NCBI GenBank assembly: GCA_028284225.1
Contig: JANQSD010000004.1
Span: forward strand, 78,869 to 142,868
Direction of reading: 5' to 3'
Length of the DNA stretch: 64,000 nt
Source of the DNA: Arenicellales bacterium
GTDB lineage: Bacteria; Pseudomonadota; Gammaproteobacteria; Arenicellales; JAHEKD01
Numbering within the stretch: the first letter of the stretch is position 1; the number at the start of each line of letters is the position of its first letter. Positions 8,993-17,463 of the stretch are shown here, in pieces. The position numbers were made by a program, and so were the translations under genes. The notes beneath the pieces are model-generated. The model worked only from the letters and a program-made list of their open reading frames with translations. It searched no databases and was not told where the DNA came from.

Positions 8993-9092
8993 TATTGCAT
9001 CCGTGCTTAGTCGAACAACCGCTAGACATAACAAATTTTATTACTATTGTGCTCTGATTATTCCCTACCCGCTAAGCTAATTTAACTATTGC

Positions 9093-9455
9093 TCAACTGG
9101 TATTGGCTGAATTTCTTTCTGACGGGAATTTCCAAGCGATGCCATCGAGATCTTTCGGTTCATAATTGGTAATAAAATATTTAATGCGGAAGTAATTTGC
9201 CAGACGATTGAGTATGTCCATACAAACAGCCTTACCGTTTCTGAAATCATACAAAAAAGATTTTGAACAACCAATCGAGTCAGCCAACACAACAATATTA
9301 ATATCTTTAGCACTCAACTTCTGACGCAATAAAACAACTAAGTCTGGCAAACTGACAACGTCAAAATCTTTAATCAAATCACCTTTTTGGAATTCAGAAC
9401 TAAATAATAATGGATTCTTATCAAATTCTCTGTCTACACTAGTTTGATCTTTCAT
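9093..9455 (-). CDS. XRE-like helix-turn-helix protein
   Basis: A 120-residue protein with an HTH-like core near residues 52-92: VVLADSIGCSKSFLYDFRNGKA followed by MDILNRLANYF, the pattern of XRE/Cro proteins. The N-terminal 50 residues and the short tail match nothing I recognise. It is convergent with eutB and lies upstream, in map order, of the minus-strand graspetide directon, but nothing shows that it controls it. A shorter overlapping frame in the same stretch is a shadow. Confidence 0.6.
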   Translation of the reverse strand: MKDQTSVDREFDKNPLLFSSEFQKGDLIKDFDVVSLPDLVVLLRQKLSAKDINIVVLADSIGCSKSFLYDFRNGKAVCMDILNRLANYFRIKYFITNYEPKDLDGIAWKFPSERNSANTS

Positions 9456-9657
9456 GATTACTACTGAGCCTTTGTTATTTATTGTGTAGGTTTATATTAA
9501 CTTAGCTCAAGATTAATTTTTCCACGAAAATGGAAAAATCAACAATCTCTTAGAAAATGTTTTCTTTGAGTGCTACCAACATGGTTGCAAAGCATGGTAC
9601 CCACAGTCACCAGTTTTACACTCGGCTTATAAAATCAAAGCAAAGACAACTAAAATT

Positions 9658-9715
9658 AGCGGCAGGCAGAGGGTCAATTTGTTGGAATCTGTCGTATTGA
9701 TTTCGGCCTGCCGCT
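9658..9715 (-). terminator. Long-loop hairpin after the DUF6438 gene, possible terminator
   Basis: A perfect 10-bp inverted repeat AGCGGCAGGC (9658-9667) / GCCTGCCGCT (9706-9715) with a 38-base loop, 13 bases beyond the stop codon of the DUF6438 gene. The following T-tract on the minus strand is weak, so it may be a terminator or an RNA-stabilising hairpin at the end of the graspetide directon. Confidence 0.4.
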
Positions 9716-9728
9716 GTATGTTGACACC

Positions 9729-10970
9729 TTAGGGCGTAACTAGCATCTCAACCTTAAACGCAGCTCGTAGTTCAGCAACAAGTTGATCCAGTGCCGGTTT
9801 ATCTACCGCCGCGAAGCAACCCGGATAGTAAACCACAGTCCGTGTTCCAGCAATCGTCGTTTCAGAAATGGTCGCTGTCGGCAAGTCAGTCGCAATTTGA
9901 TTACCGCAGGCAGCACTTCCTTGAGTGATATCAGTCGGTAAACTGTTGAAATTTGCAGATTGTAATGCCGAATTTGCCGCCGCGAATGAACCAGACGGTA
10001 ATACGCCGGTGCTCAGCCCTGGATTGGTTGTGAACTGACCTGCGTTTAACTCGTAAAACTCATTCGGATAAACTGTAATTGTGTATTCAGGACAAGTTCC
10101 AAAACAAACGGTCTGGCCAAGACTGATGCCGGTATCGGGAATAGGCCCTGTGGGCGAAGGAGTGATTGGATAGGTACAAATTCCAGGACAATCGGCACCG
10201 CCACTTGTCGGATCACAACTATCTGAAGGATCATCGACGCAAATCTGGCCATCCGGACATGGAAATGCCGCAATACCACCACACATTTGACCCTCATATT
10301 CAGCTTTGCCATCCTCAGGATAGCGAACACGGTCCTCATCGCCTTTCACTTCATCAGGAGTAGAAACATCAACTGTAGAGGAAATCTTCCGTCCCTGGAC
10401 CGCTTCAATATCAATTGTCTCTACATCTCCGTCAGTATGACGTGCTGTATAAACACCGACCACATCCAGTTCGACAGGGCTCTTAACTACGAAGAAACCA
10501 TCAAGAAAGGCAAAATCTACACAGACACCATCGATAGGACAAAAATATCCTGCAATATCAAAACAACTGACTTGCACTGCACCATCAGGTTGCAGCACTG
10601 TTTTTTTAAACGGTGTAACGCTAAATGGTCCTGCAGGCGTGCCAAACTGGTCTGCAAGTGCAACCTTGCCAACGATGGTAATCTCTTCATCAAAGGGATT
10701 GTGGATGTTAACAACCGTTCGATACGTGCCCCTGGCCAGGTTACCATCCTGATGCGGTAACAACAGCGAACAAAGAACCTTGGTGGAGTATTGAAATTCT
10801 GTTTTGACAACATCACCAGCCGCAATTGCCTGGGCGGAATGTGTAGCACCAATCATTAACAACAGCAGCAAATAATATATTCTTGCTAGGCATTGACCTA
10901 TTAATCGCACAGAATTACCTATTGCTAACAAGATTTTTCGAAAAAATAAAAAACGGCTTGATAAAAACAT
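9729..10970 (-). CDS. Exported protein with Cys-rich insert and DUF6438-like C-terminal domain
   Basis: A 413-residue protein. Residues 30-50 form a hydrophobic export signal ending SAQA. Residues 55-185 look like a beta-rich domain with the phrase RTVVNIHNPFDEEI. Residues 229-265 are a cysteine-rich insert (CGG.....CPDGQICVDD..DSCDP..GGADCPGIC). Residues 285-407 match the DUF6438 pattern: CFGTCPEYTITVYPN, then TDLPT and VVYYPGCF. A good ribosome binding site (AAGGAG) precedes the ATG. It is the last gene of the minus-strand graspetide directon, 201 bases after mdnC. Its role is unknown; processing or surface display of the peptide would be a guess. Confidence 0.75.
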   Translation of the reverse strand: MFLSSRFLFFRKILLAIGNSVRLIGQCLARIYYLLLLLMIGATHSAQAIAAGDVVKTEFQYSTKVLCSLLLPHQDGNLARGTYRTVVNIHNPFDEEITIVGKVALADQFGTPAGPFSVTPFKKTVLQPDGAVQVSCFDIAGYFCPIDGVCVDFAFLDGFFVVKSPVELDVVGVYTARHTDGDVETIDIEAVQGRKISSTVDVSTPDEVKGDEDRVRYPEDGKAEYEGQMCGGIAAFPCPDGQICVDDPSDSCDPTSGGADCPGICTYPITPSPTGPIPDTGISLGQTVCFGTCPEYTITVYPNEFYELNAGQFTTNPGLSTGVLPSGSFAAANSALQSANFNSLPTDITQGSAACGNQIATDLPTATISETTIAGTRTVVYYPGCFAAVDKPALDQLVAELRAAFKVEMLVTP

Positions 10971-11171
10971 AATTAGTCTCCTTTTGTATATTTCTTTTTG
11001 TATTTTTTTCTATAAATTTCTTTTTTATCAGCTTCCCTTTCTCTCCAAAATACGCAGGAAGCTTCACCCTATCTTATAAGATGTGCATTTAATAATCAAG
11101 CAACGAATTATTTTATGAAAAAATTGTTACAACAATAAATATTCATAAAATAACAAAATTTTGAATCTGTT

Positions 11172-12182
11172 TTAGATATGATTTTCCCAGGCGGTAAAAT
11201 CAATATTTTGTCTTTGTTCAACGCCTAGTAATACACCAGCAATAGCTGCCGATATAGTCAGACCCGGTGATTTTTCTAGCCAAAAGAATTCTCCTACCGC
11301 ATTCACTTCAAGGAAAACAAGACGATCCTCAGGAGTAACGATAAAATCGCATGCGGCATAGTTTAGCCCCAGTTTGGCAGTTAACCGCAATAATTTTTGT
11401 TCCACCTCGACAGGCAGTTGATAGTTGGTCCAGCAGTCGATCAGTCCAACACCATCGCGCCTCCAGTCTACGGCGGTATTGTCTTGACGTTGTGAATCAA
11501 TAGCGGCGGTCATTACTTTCTGCCCCACCACAGTAACACGAAGTTCCAGTTTCTTCTCGATATGTTCCTGAAAAGTCATCGGACAAAAACGTAACCCTGA
11601 AAGATCATCCAGGTCTTTACGATTTATCACATTGGTAAATACCACGTTTTCAATACCCTCACGGTAGATGGCAAACGAGTGCTGCATTTTTGTAACCATT
11701 TTGCCATTTACTGATTCAAAAAATTCCAGCACCTCAACAGGATCATTGGAAACAAGCGTTTTCGGTATATCCAACCCCAGCTTAAGAGCGTAATCTAGTT
11801 GCAACTCTTTATGATCCGTGCGGCGGACACTTTCGAGAGGATCTAAATGAAAACAAGGAAGCGCAGCAATTGCCCCAAATAATGTCCGCCGGGTTTCCTG
11901 TAACGAAGCAGCATGGGTATCCCCTAATTGCACTGGCAGCGATGCTCCGGCATTGAACCTGCGATACCATACGGCTGTAATTTCATCGAGATGGTATTGC
12001 CCCTTATCCGTTTTCAATATTCGGCGGTTACCTTTATGATCATATTCACAACTTAACTGAACTAAATCAGGATACCGATCTGTATTTAGCCGAATGGTAT
12101 TAGCGCCACGATGATGCAGTTCAGACGATACGGTTTCAATACAAGCATTGTCATCGCTACGAGTGATAATGAGCACATTCAC
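11172..12182 (-). CDS. mdnC: Graspetide ATP-grasp ligase, MdnC/MvdD-like (ester-forming)
   Basis: A 336-residue ATP-grasp protein. Blocks VWYRR, FHLDP, TKMQHSFAIY, FCPMTFQE, LELRVTVVGQKV, DWRRDG, LGLNYAACDFIVTPE and FLEVNAVGEFFWLE correspond to microviridin ligase MdnC (MvdD), which makes the Thr-Asp and Ser-Glu side-chain esters in the core TxKxPSDxEE. The acidic and Asn residues of FLEVNAVGEF are the usual metal-ATP ligands. It starts with GTG at 12182, and this overlaps the stop of mdnB by four bases (GTGA), so translation is coupled. The assignment to the ester-forming member rests on the SQFAIY/FCPMTFQE-type blocks and is firm; activity on this unusual precursor is inferred. Confidence 0.93.
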   Translation of the reverse strand: MNVLIITRSDDNACIETVSSELHHRGANTIRLNTDRYPDLVQLSCEYDHKGNRRILKTDKGQYHLDEITAVWYRRFNAGASLPVQLGDTHAASLQETRRTLFGAIAALPCFHLDPLESVRRTDHKELQLDYALKLGLDIPKTLVSNDPVEVLEFFESVNGKMVTKMQHSFAIYREGIENVVFTNVINRKDLDDLSGLRFCPMTFQEHIEKKLELRVTVVGQKVMTAAIDSQRQDNTAVDWRRDGVGLIDCWTNYQLPVEVEQKLLRLTAKLGLNYAACDFIVTPEDRLVFLEVNAVGEFFWLEKSPGLTISAAIAGVLLGVEQRQNIDFTAWENHI

Positions 12183-13165
12183 GACCTAACTTCCTCCGCT
12201 AACAGGGTTTGTGCAATGGCCTGGGCAATATTAAAGCCCAGATCGCGTTGTAACCATCCCCACTCTCCAGCCTGATTGAGTTCGAGAAAGATGTAACGAC
12301 CTTCTGTGTCGATAATAAAGTCGACCGCACTATACAACAAACCCATACGCTTCATTAAACATTGAACTTGTTGCTCTACTTTTTCAGGTAATTCTTCTTC
12401 CGTCCAGTGCACATCATCCGCCGTAGTCAGGCGCCGCCAATCTATTGCTCCATAGCCTGTTTTACCGGCTCGAATAGCCCCTACAAAAGTTTTATCACCG
12501 ACAAAGATAGCTCGTAACTCACGTTGTTTGGGAATAAGAGATTGAAAAATCTGCGGGGCATAACGTACATCGTCAATAGATTGCATATCTTCGTCGGTAA
12601 CCTGGCTGGTATAGACAAAATCTCCAGATGCATCCATTGTTTGAGAAAGCGGCCCCAACAACTTGGTTACCATCTTGCCACCGACTTGAGCGAATAACTG
12701 GCGAACGCATTCGGGATCATTGGCAACAATAGTAACCGGTGTGGTTAATCCGATTTCTGTTGCTAATTTCAATTGCAACAACTTGGACTCAGCTTGACGC
12801 CCAGCTCGCAGCGGATTTACCCAACGACAGTGATCCAGCAAATCCATAGCATCGAAGAAAGCAGTTTTCGATTCTTGATAACAATGGTCGGCAAAGGACG
12901 CATCTAAATCCATAGGTAATTTGCCTGGCCATAATCTTCTCGCCCATACTCCCCGCAATGACTGCAGATCAATCACCTGCCCGGACAGTTTCAGGCTTAG
13001 TCCAGACAATTTACCATCAAATGAAACACTCAAAGTTGCATCGGTGGGAAAACGATCGGTATCAAATCGTACAGCGGGAACACCCGCCCTATCCAATGCG
13101 TCTTGCACCAAATCGATAGTGTAGTAATCACCACTATGGGTCAGTAATAAGATGAGGTCACGCAT
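12179..13165 (-). CDS. mdnB: Graspetide ATP-grasp ligase, MdnB/MvdC-like (amide-forming)
   Basis: A 328-residue ATP-grasp protein. The N-terminus LILLLTHSGDYYTIDLV, then VWARRLWP, KLLQLKLATEIGL, GKMVTKLLGPLSQTM, FQSLIPKQRELRAIFV, AIDWRR, VDFIIDTEGRYIFLELNQAGEWGWLQ follow MdnB (MvdC), the enzyme that closes the Lys-Glu/Asp lactam after the esters are formed. The GEWGWL ending of the ATP-binding site, as against GEFFWL in MdnC, separates the two. It lies 202 bases after the precursor gene and overlaps mdnC by four bases. Having both ligases predicts bicyclic or tricyclic ester/amide products from each core. Confidence 0.93.
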   Translation of the reverse strand: MRDLILLLTHSGDYYTIDLVQDALDRAGVPAVRFDTDRFPTDATLSVSFDGKLSGLSLKLSGQVIDLQSLRGVWARRLWPGKLPMDLDASFADHCYQESKTAFFDAMDLLDHCRWVNPLRAGRQAESKLLQLKLATEIGLTTPVTIVANDPECVRQLFAQVGGKMVTKLLGPLSQTMDASGDFVYTSQVTDEDMQSIDDVRYAPQIFQSLIPKQRELRAIFVGDKTFVGAIRAGKTGYGAIDWRRLTTADDVHWTEEELPEKVEQQVQCLMKRMGLLYSAVDFIIDTEGRYIFLELNQAGEWGWLQRDLGFNIAQAIAQTLLAEEVRS

Positions 13166-13367
13166 AGATTGATCCGTTAGCTTTGAATTTCAATGCTCGA
13201 AACATGAATTCAACAATGAATATGCTTTTGAGTCAGCACTTTCATAATCAACAAAGCAGGTTAACGCAGATTGATTCATGAATACGACTTTTTTATACGC
13301 AAGCTGAATCAGATCTTGATTTAATACTGCTGGTTCCGCTTCAAAATAACTTAAATCGTATATTTAT

Positions 13368-14750
13368 CTAAGCAACCTCATCATTATCTGAGGGGAACTT
13401 GGCCGTAGCGATGTTAGATTCACAGCCGCCTTCATCACCTTCATCATTATCCGAAGGGAACTTCAGGGTTACCGCCATCAATGTTTTTAAGTCTTGCCCA
13501 TTGTCTTCCTCATCCGAAGGGAACTTGGCCGTAATGATCTCACCAGGATCAATTGAACCACCATCTTCACGATCAGAAGGAAACTTCAGCGTTACTGGAG
13601 GCAGATAATCATCGGGAAGACCTTCATCAGAATCTGATGGGAATTTCAATGTTACAGGATTCTTTGGTAAATCGCATGGACCCATGCAGCCACCATCCTC
13701 GCTGTCTGATGGGAATTTCAGCGTCACAGCTAAGTCCGTCCCGGGGCCTGAATCTTCAGCATCTGAGGGGAATTTTCTCGTCTGTACCGGCTCAGCAAAA
13801 TTATCTTCATGATCAGACGGCGCTTTAAGCGTTACCGGAACACTATTATCTCCCCCGTCTTCATGGTCTGAGGGTGCTTTGAGCGTCACGGCTGTAACAG
13901 CCAAGGTATTGACTCCGGTATCCTCCTGATCTGACGGAAACTTTCTTGTTTCTACCGGCGTGTCCCCTTCATCGTGGTCCGATGGATACTTCAGGGTAAC
14001 AAAGACGACATCAGTTAAATCTGTCCCGCTATCTTCATGATCTGAAGGAGACTTCATGGTTACGAAAACTCCATCACTGCCTAAGTCCTCTTCATCCGAC
14101 GGGAATTTTTCGGTCACTGCTCCACCATCTTCCTGGTCTGAAGGGAACTTTAATGTGACTAATACTTCTTTTCCCGCATCAGTACCAAAATCGTCTTCGT
14201 GGTCGGATGGGCTTTTCATTGTCACCGCTATTTCGGCCCCTGACGCTTGAGAAGAAGCGGCTTGTTGTCGGTTCTGGTTTTCCAAAAAGCGTGCAAAAAA
14301 CGGACGTACTGGTTTATTCGAATAACTTTTGCTTTTAAATTTAGCAAATTTCTTTTTTAATGTAGCCAGTACTGATCCTTTGGTTCCCACTAGACTATGC
14401 ACATCCAATGCTGCCTTAGTTGCCTGGGCCAATGGCTGTACTACGCCGTTTTGTTCAAAGGTTCTTTCTGCCAATTCCAGAGTACGATCTACTACTTGTA
14501 CCAACATTCTGCCCCTGGATTCGGCTAAATCTTCGAAAATTTCAATCTGATTACTATCCGCCTTTTCACGTTTGAGTGCAGCCACAGCACTACTTAATGA
14601 TTGATATATCTGAATTTGGGAGTCTACTGATGAATTCGCAACCGCTAGCGCATTGCGCGCACCTTGGATCGCCTGTTCTGATGTCAGTGCCGGGGGAGAT
14701 TTTACTTTCCTGACACTTTTTCTCTTTGAAGCTTTAGATACTCTCGCCAT
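13368..14750 (-). CDS. Multi-core graspetide (microviridin-type) precursor with 15 cores
   Basis: A 460-residue precursor. Residues 150-159 read PFFARFLENQ, the helix that microviridin leaders use to bind their ligases. Residues 177-458 hold 15 copies of T-x-K-x-P-S-D-x-(E/D)-(D/E), the microviridin core, with Thr at 177, 199, 213, 231, 252, 268, 289, 307, 324, 343, 367, 387, 407, 428 and 449. All seven ring-related positions are kept in all 15. Spacers of 4-14 residues are Gly/Asp-rich; three Cys occur (355, 359, 443). Residues 1-149 are a basic then helical extension absent from known short leaders. AGGAGG stands six bases before the ATG. MdnB and MdnC genes follow directly. Classical MdnA is about 50 residues with one core. 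No protease, transporter or acetyltransferase gene is near. Confidence 0.93.
   Translation of the reverse strand: MARVSKASKRKSVRKVKSPPALTSEQAIQGARNALAVANSSVDSQIQIYQSLSSAVAALKREKADSNQIEIFEDLAESRGRMLVQVVDRTLELAERTFEQNGVVQPLAQATKAALDVHSLVGTKGSVLATLKKKFAKFKSKSYSNKPVRPFFARFLENQNRQQAASSQASGAEIAVTMKSPSDHEDDFGTDAGKEVLVTLKFPSDQEDGGAVTEKFPSDEEDLGSDGVFVTMKSPSDHEDSGTDLTDVVFVTLKYPSDHDEGDTPVETRKFPSDQEDTGVNTLAVTAVTLKAPSDHEDGGDNSVPVTLKAPSDHEDNFAEPVQTRKFPSDAEDSGPGTDLAVTLKFPSDSEDGGCMGPCDLPKNPVTLKFPSDSDEGLPDDYLPPVTLKFPSDREDGGSIDPGEIITAKFPSDEEDNGQDLKTLMAVTLKFPSDNDEGDEGGCESNIATAKFPSDNDEVA
13377..14222 (-). repeat. Tandem array of 15 graspetide core units
   Basis: Degenerate coding repeat inside the precursor gene. 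The unit is about 54-75 bases: a conserved segment for TxKxPSDx(E/D)(D/E) and a variable spacer. After the Asp the variable residue is H (five times), Q, E, S or N (twice each), A or R (once each), never Trp. The acidic pair is ED in 11 units and DE in four (5, 11, 14, 15). The codons differ between units, which argues for selection on the protein rather than recent DNA duplication. Confidence 0.9.
14274..14303 (-). other. Graspetide leader recognition motif within precursor
   Basis: Codes residues 150-159, PFFARFLENQ. In microviridin precursors this PFFARFL segment is the helix bound by both ATP-grasp ligases. Here it lies 17 residues before the first core and after a 149-residue extension. 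Confidence 0.85.
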
Positions 14751-14789
14751 GATCGTCCTCCTGATTTATTATAATTAACTTGAAAATTT

Positions 14790-14795
14790 ATTATA
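14790..14795 (-). promoter_or_regulatory. Possible -10 element before the graspetide precursor gene
   Basis: A consensus TATAAT on the minus strand, 39 bases before the precursor ATG. No good -35 box is seen at the usual distance, so the precursor may have its own weak promoter within the directon, or this may be chance in A+T-rich DNA. Confidence 0.3.
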
Positions 14796-14895
14796 ACGCC
14801 ATTATTTCTCAAAAGCTAATTTATAGCAATGAGAATCACTCCAAAAAGCCACAGTCTGTGTTTTTAGTAGATTATTGGTTATTAGAGAAGATATT

Positions 14896-15777
14896 TTAAA
14901 GCGCATTATAAGCATACGCTGTTTTAGTAGTACCTTTTAAATCAAACCATCCCGGTTGTTTTTGAAGAGTCCTGAAGAGATTATTAGCACCTGATACAAC
15001 ACTGGTTTGAAAATGCTCTAATTTATCCTGATCATCTTCTTTTAGCTTTGGTGTTAGATCATAATCAAATGAAAACTCCCCAACCAACGGGAATCCATTT
15101 TTCTGTAAATACCAAAAACTTAGACAGGCTTTTACAACGGTCATCTCATTTTCGTCTCGGTTATCATCATCAAAAATAAATTGCCCTATTTTGCGACGTA
15201 CTTCATAGGCATCAAATGTATTAACCACACTCATCCGGGTTTTCCTTGGGATATCAAGTCTCTTCAATCCTGGGAATAATTTAGTCACATTTTGAATCTT
15301 TTTGAGATCAAGCATGTCTTCACTAATGATCGAACTTGAATGAGAAAACTTGCTGGTAAATACAGGAGTAATATCTTCCTCAAACTTGTAACCGCCTTCT
15401 TTTACATCAGGGTTGCTCACATCTTGAACCGCGGAGATATAGCGATCTGCAGCGCGATATTTAAGTGTAGTCTTGTATTGTATTTCATCTTCACCTTCCT
15501 TTCTGACACGCAAAATAAAACCTTTACGACGAAGTTCAAGCCCGGCTGTATCGCGATAATGAGTTTGCCGAATATCTTCTCCATCTTGTTTCTTAATGAT
15601 TTTTCCATCAAGCTTTTCTTCCACCAAAAATTTAATCAAACGCCAGAATGATGTAGCACCTTCAGCTCTATTTTGAAACCGATCAACATTTAGCATTAGC
15701 TTATATTCTCGTGAAGTGACTGGTTTATTTAACTGTTTCATATCGCTTATCAACCATCGGCTTGAACACTTGACCAT
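14896..15777 (-). CDS. CYTH-like (triphosphate tunnel-type) protein, unknown role
   Basis: A 293-residue soluble protein. The pattern REYKLML near the N-terminus, YRDTAGLELRRKGFILRVRK (about 74-93), IQYKTTLKYR and, near the C-terminus, GEFSFDYDL resembles the alternating charged strands of CYTH/TTM proteins (ExExK, then YFDT..L....LRxR, then TxK, then ExE). This fold binds triphosphates or long acidic or basic ligands. The assignment is by pattern only and the first strand is not perfect. An alternative ATG at 15741 lies 12 codons in. It is 30 bases after the BTRD1 gene and 145 bases before the graspetide precursor, on the same strand. Confidence 0.55.
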   Translation of the reverse strand: MVKCSSRWLISDMKQLNKPVTSREYKLMLNVDRFQNRAEGATSFWRLIKFLVEEKLDGKIIKKQDGEDIRQTHYRDTAGLELRRKGFILRVRKEGEDEIQYKTTLKYRAADRYISAVQDVSNPDVKEGGYKFEEDITPVFTSKFSHSSSIISEDMLDLKKIQNVTKLFPGLKRLDIPRKTRMSVVNTFDAYEVRRKIGQFIFDDDNRDENEMTVVKACLSFWYLQKNGFPLVGEFSFDYDLTPKLKEDDQDKLEHFQTSVVSGANNLFRTLQKQPGWFDLKGTTKTAYAYNAL

Positions 15778-15807
15778 TAAAAATAAAATCAGAATTAAGT
15801 TCGATTA

Positions 15808-17463
15808 CTAACATGGGTCGAAGTCCTCTCCAACCAGGCACTTGGGATGATTCTGCCCTTCTTCTTCGCAAATTTTCTTTAGATACCTATCGATACCGCA
15901 ATATCCATTGTCGATAGTTGTGTTCAGTTGAAATTTCAATAACATCTCTTCCATATGATGAAAAACTTCGTCACTGAAAAGTTCGTGTGCATCAATGACT
16001 TCACCTTCGGGTGGTTGATGTTCAATGAATTGAATCCGTGAGTTAGACGTCAACTCAAGTATTAATTTCATATTAGGCAATGGTTCAAACGGACCCGTTT
16101 GTGTAATAGGATGCGGAAAATCCCAACCGTGATTACTACCTTCACATCCTCCAATCGGTCCTGAAAATTCAATGCCATTCAACAGAAAATTCTGATTACC
16201 AAAGTCAGGATGCAAGTTAATATCTTCGACATCCGGCACGTGGTTAAACGGATCTGTATCGATAATCTCTTCACCCACCTGCCAACTGAAGCCACCAAGA
16301 TTTATAATTCTCATACCGCAAAATGTATCAGGTAAAACAATGTCCTGCTGATCATTCTTTGTAGGTAAAAAGTCCGGTAACGCACTGGATGGTTTTGTAG
16401 GTATCGTTAATAGAGGTACCTCGTGACCGCTTTCGGTTTCCGTCATCACTCCAAAATCGATGACTATTTGCGGATTACCACTAAGCTGAATCCAGACTGG
16501 TAAATCAGGCAAGCCCGCGTCTGTGGCGCCACTGCCCGTAGGGTTCTGAGGATCATCGGGATTATCGTCGTCTGGAGTCTCAACAACGAACATTTCTATA
16601 TCGCGGGTACGTAGACCATCCTGTGCCTGCTCTAATCCAAAAGCCAAAAAATCATCTAGATTACGTGGTCGTGATAACCGGCTTTCTCCATCTCCTGATG
16701 AAAATACGCCGACAAAGCGATGGTTCCCAGGTTGTCCGATGCGTTCTACATCAACCAATTCTAAACCATCGGCAATCATTTGATTTCTAAGTTGGCGAAA
16801 AGCTACTGGGCGCCTCGGCGTTGTGAAAAAATTTGAGCCCGAACCATCGCGCCATAATCCGGTGTAAAGCAGCTCTCCTTGGATACGCTCAACTTCGACA
16901 TCAATCAGGCGCAATCCCTGCTGTGTCAGAGTGTTGCCACGTGAGAGAAAAGCCGCCTCTGACATAGGACGAGTAACCAAGTCTTGACCTGTACCTGGCC
17001 GCCAAACACCCACATAGCGTCGACCACCATTGGAGGTACGGAAGATTTCTATATCAATAAGACGAAGCCCTTGTGCGTTACGTGCTTCTCGTTCCTCACG
17101 AAGCTGGATGGGAGAAAGCGGCCCGGCAAATATATTGCCACCGCTTCCACCGACCCAAACTCCGGAGTACAAACGTTGATTTTCTATCACAGTTGTTTCG
17201 ACATCGATCAATCGTAGTCCCTGATCAATCATATCAGAGCCACGGTCTATAAAATCGTTGCGGGACTCGGGTGCGGTAAAAATGTTAGTTCCGGACCCTG
17301 AATGCCATACAGCTTGAAAACGCAACTCATCCGCGAATATGGTCGTCGTAAACAAAAAAGCACAGATGCATCTGGCAGTAATATAAATGGCTGATCTAAC
17401 ATTGCAAAATGCAGTCAGAATCGTAAAATACGCATCAGCAAGGGTAATATTTATTATTTTCAT
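15808..17463 (-). CDS. Exported protein with five BTRD1-type repeats
   Basis: A 551-residue protein. A hydrophobic segment ending near residue 44 (TTTIFA, then DELRF) is a likely signal peptide. Residues 48-292 hold five repeats of about 48 residues of the pattern (Y/F)xGVWxxGxG....... GLRLIDVE, the bacterial tandem repeat domain found for example beside the peptidase-like domain of polyglycine hydrolases. The C-terminal 250 residues (starting DLPVWIQLSGNPQIV) are unknown and contain several Cys. It is the first gene of the graspetide directon. No ribosome binding site is clear before the ATG. A carbohydrate or peptide binding role is a guess. Confidence 0.7.
   Translation of the reverse strand: MKIINITLADAYFTILTAFCNVRSAIYITARCICAFLFTTTIFADELRFQAVWHSGSGTNIFTAPESRNDFIDRGSDMIDQGLRLIDVETTVIENQRLYSGVWVGGSGGNIFAGPLSPIQLREEREARNAQGLRLIDIEIFRTSNGGRRYVGVWRPGTGQDLVTRPMSEAAFLSRGNTLTQQGLRLIDVEVERIQGELLYTGLWRDGSGSNFFTTPRRPVAFRQLRNQMIADGLELVDVERIGQPGNHRFVGVFSSGDGESRLSRPRNLDDFLAFGLEQAQDGLRTRDIEMFVVETPDDDNPDDPQNPTGSGATDAGLPDLPVWIQLSGNPQIVIDFGVMTETESGHEVPLLTIPTKPSSALPDFLPTKNDQQDIVLPDTFCGMRIINLGGFSWQVGEEIIDTDPFNHVPDVEDINLHPDFGNQNFLLNGIEFSGPIGGCEGSNHGWDFPHPITQTGPFEPLPNMKLILELTSNSRIQFIEHQPPEGEVIDAHELFSDEVFHHMEEMLLKFQLNTTIDNGYCGIDRYLKKICEEEGQNHPKCLVGEDFDPC

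Noticed and set aside
9086..9313. Alternative minus-strand frame inside the XRE-like gene
   Set aside because: Hydrophobic, low-complexity translation; the other frame has a clear HTH.
13377..14222. CRISPR-like or minisatellite array
   Set aside because: The repeats are coding, of uneven spacing and degenerate at DNA level but conserved as TxKxPSD at protein level.
13399..14550. Plus-strand open frames across the precursor and its repeats
   Set aside because: They are shadows created by the repeated codons; no start signals and no sensible composition.
13368..14750. RTX, collagen-like or structural repeat protein
   Set aside because: Every unit has the precise microviridin ring residues, the leader motif is present and both cognate ligases are adjacent.
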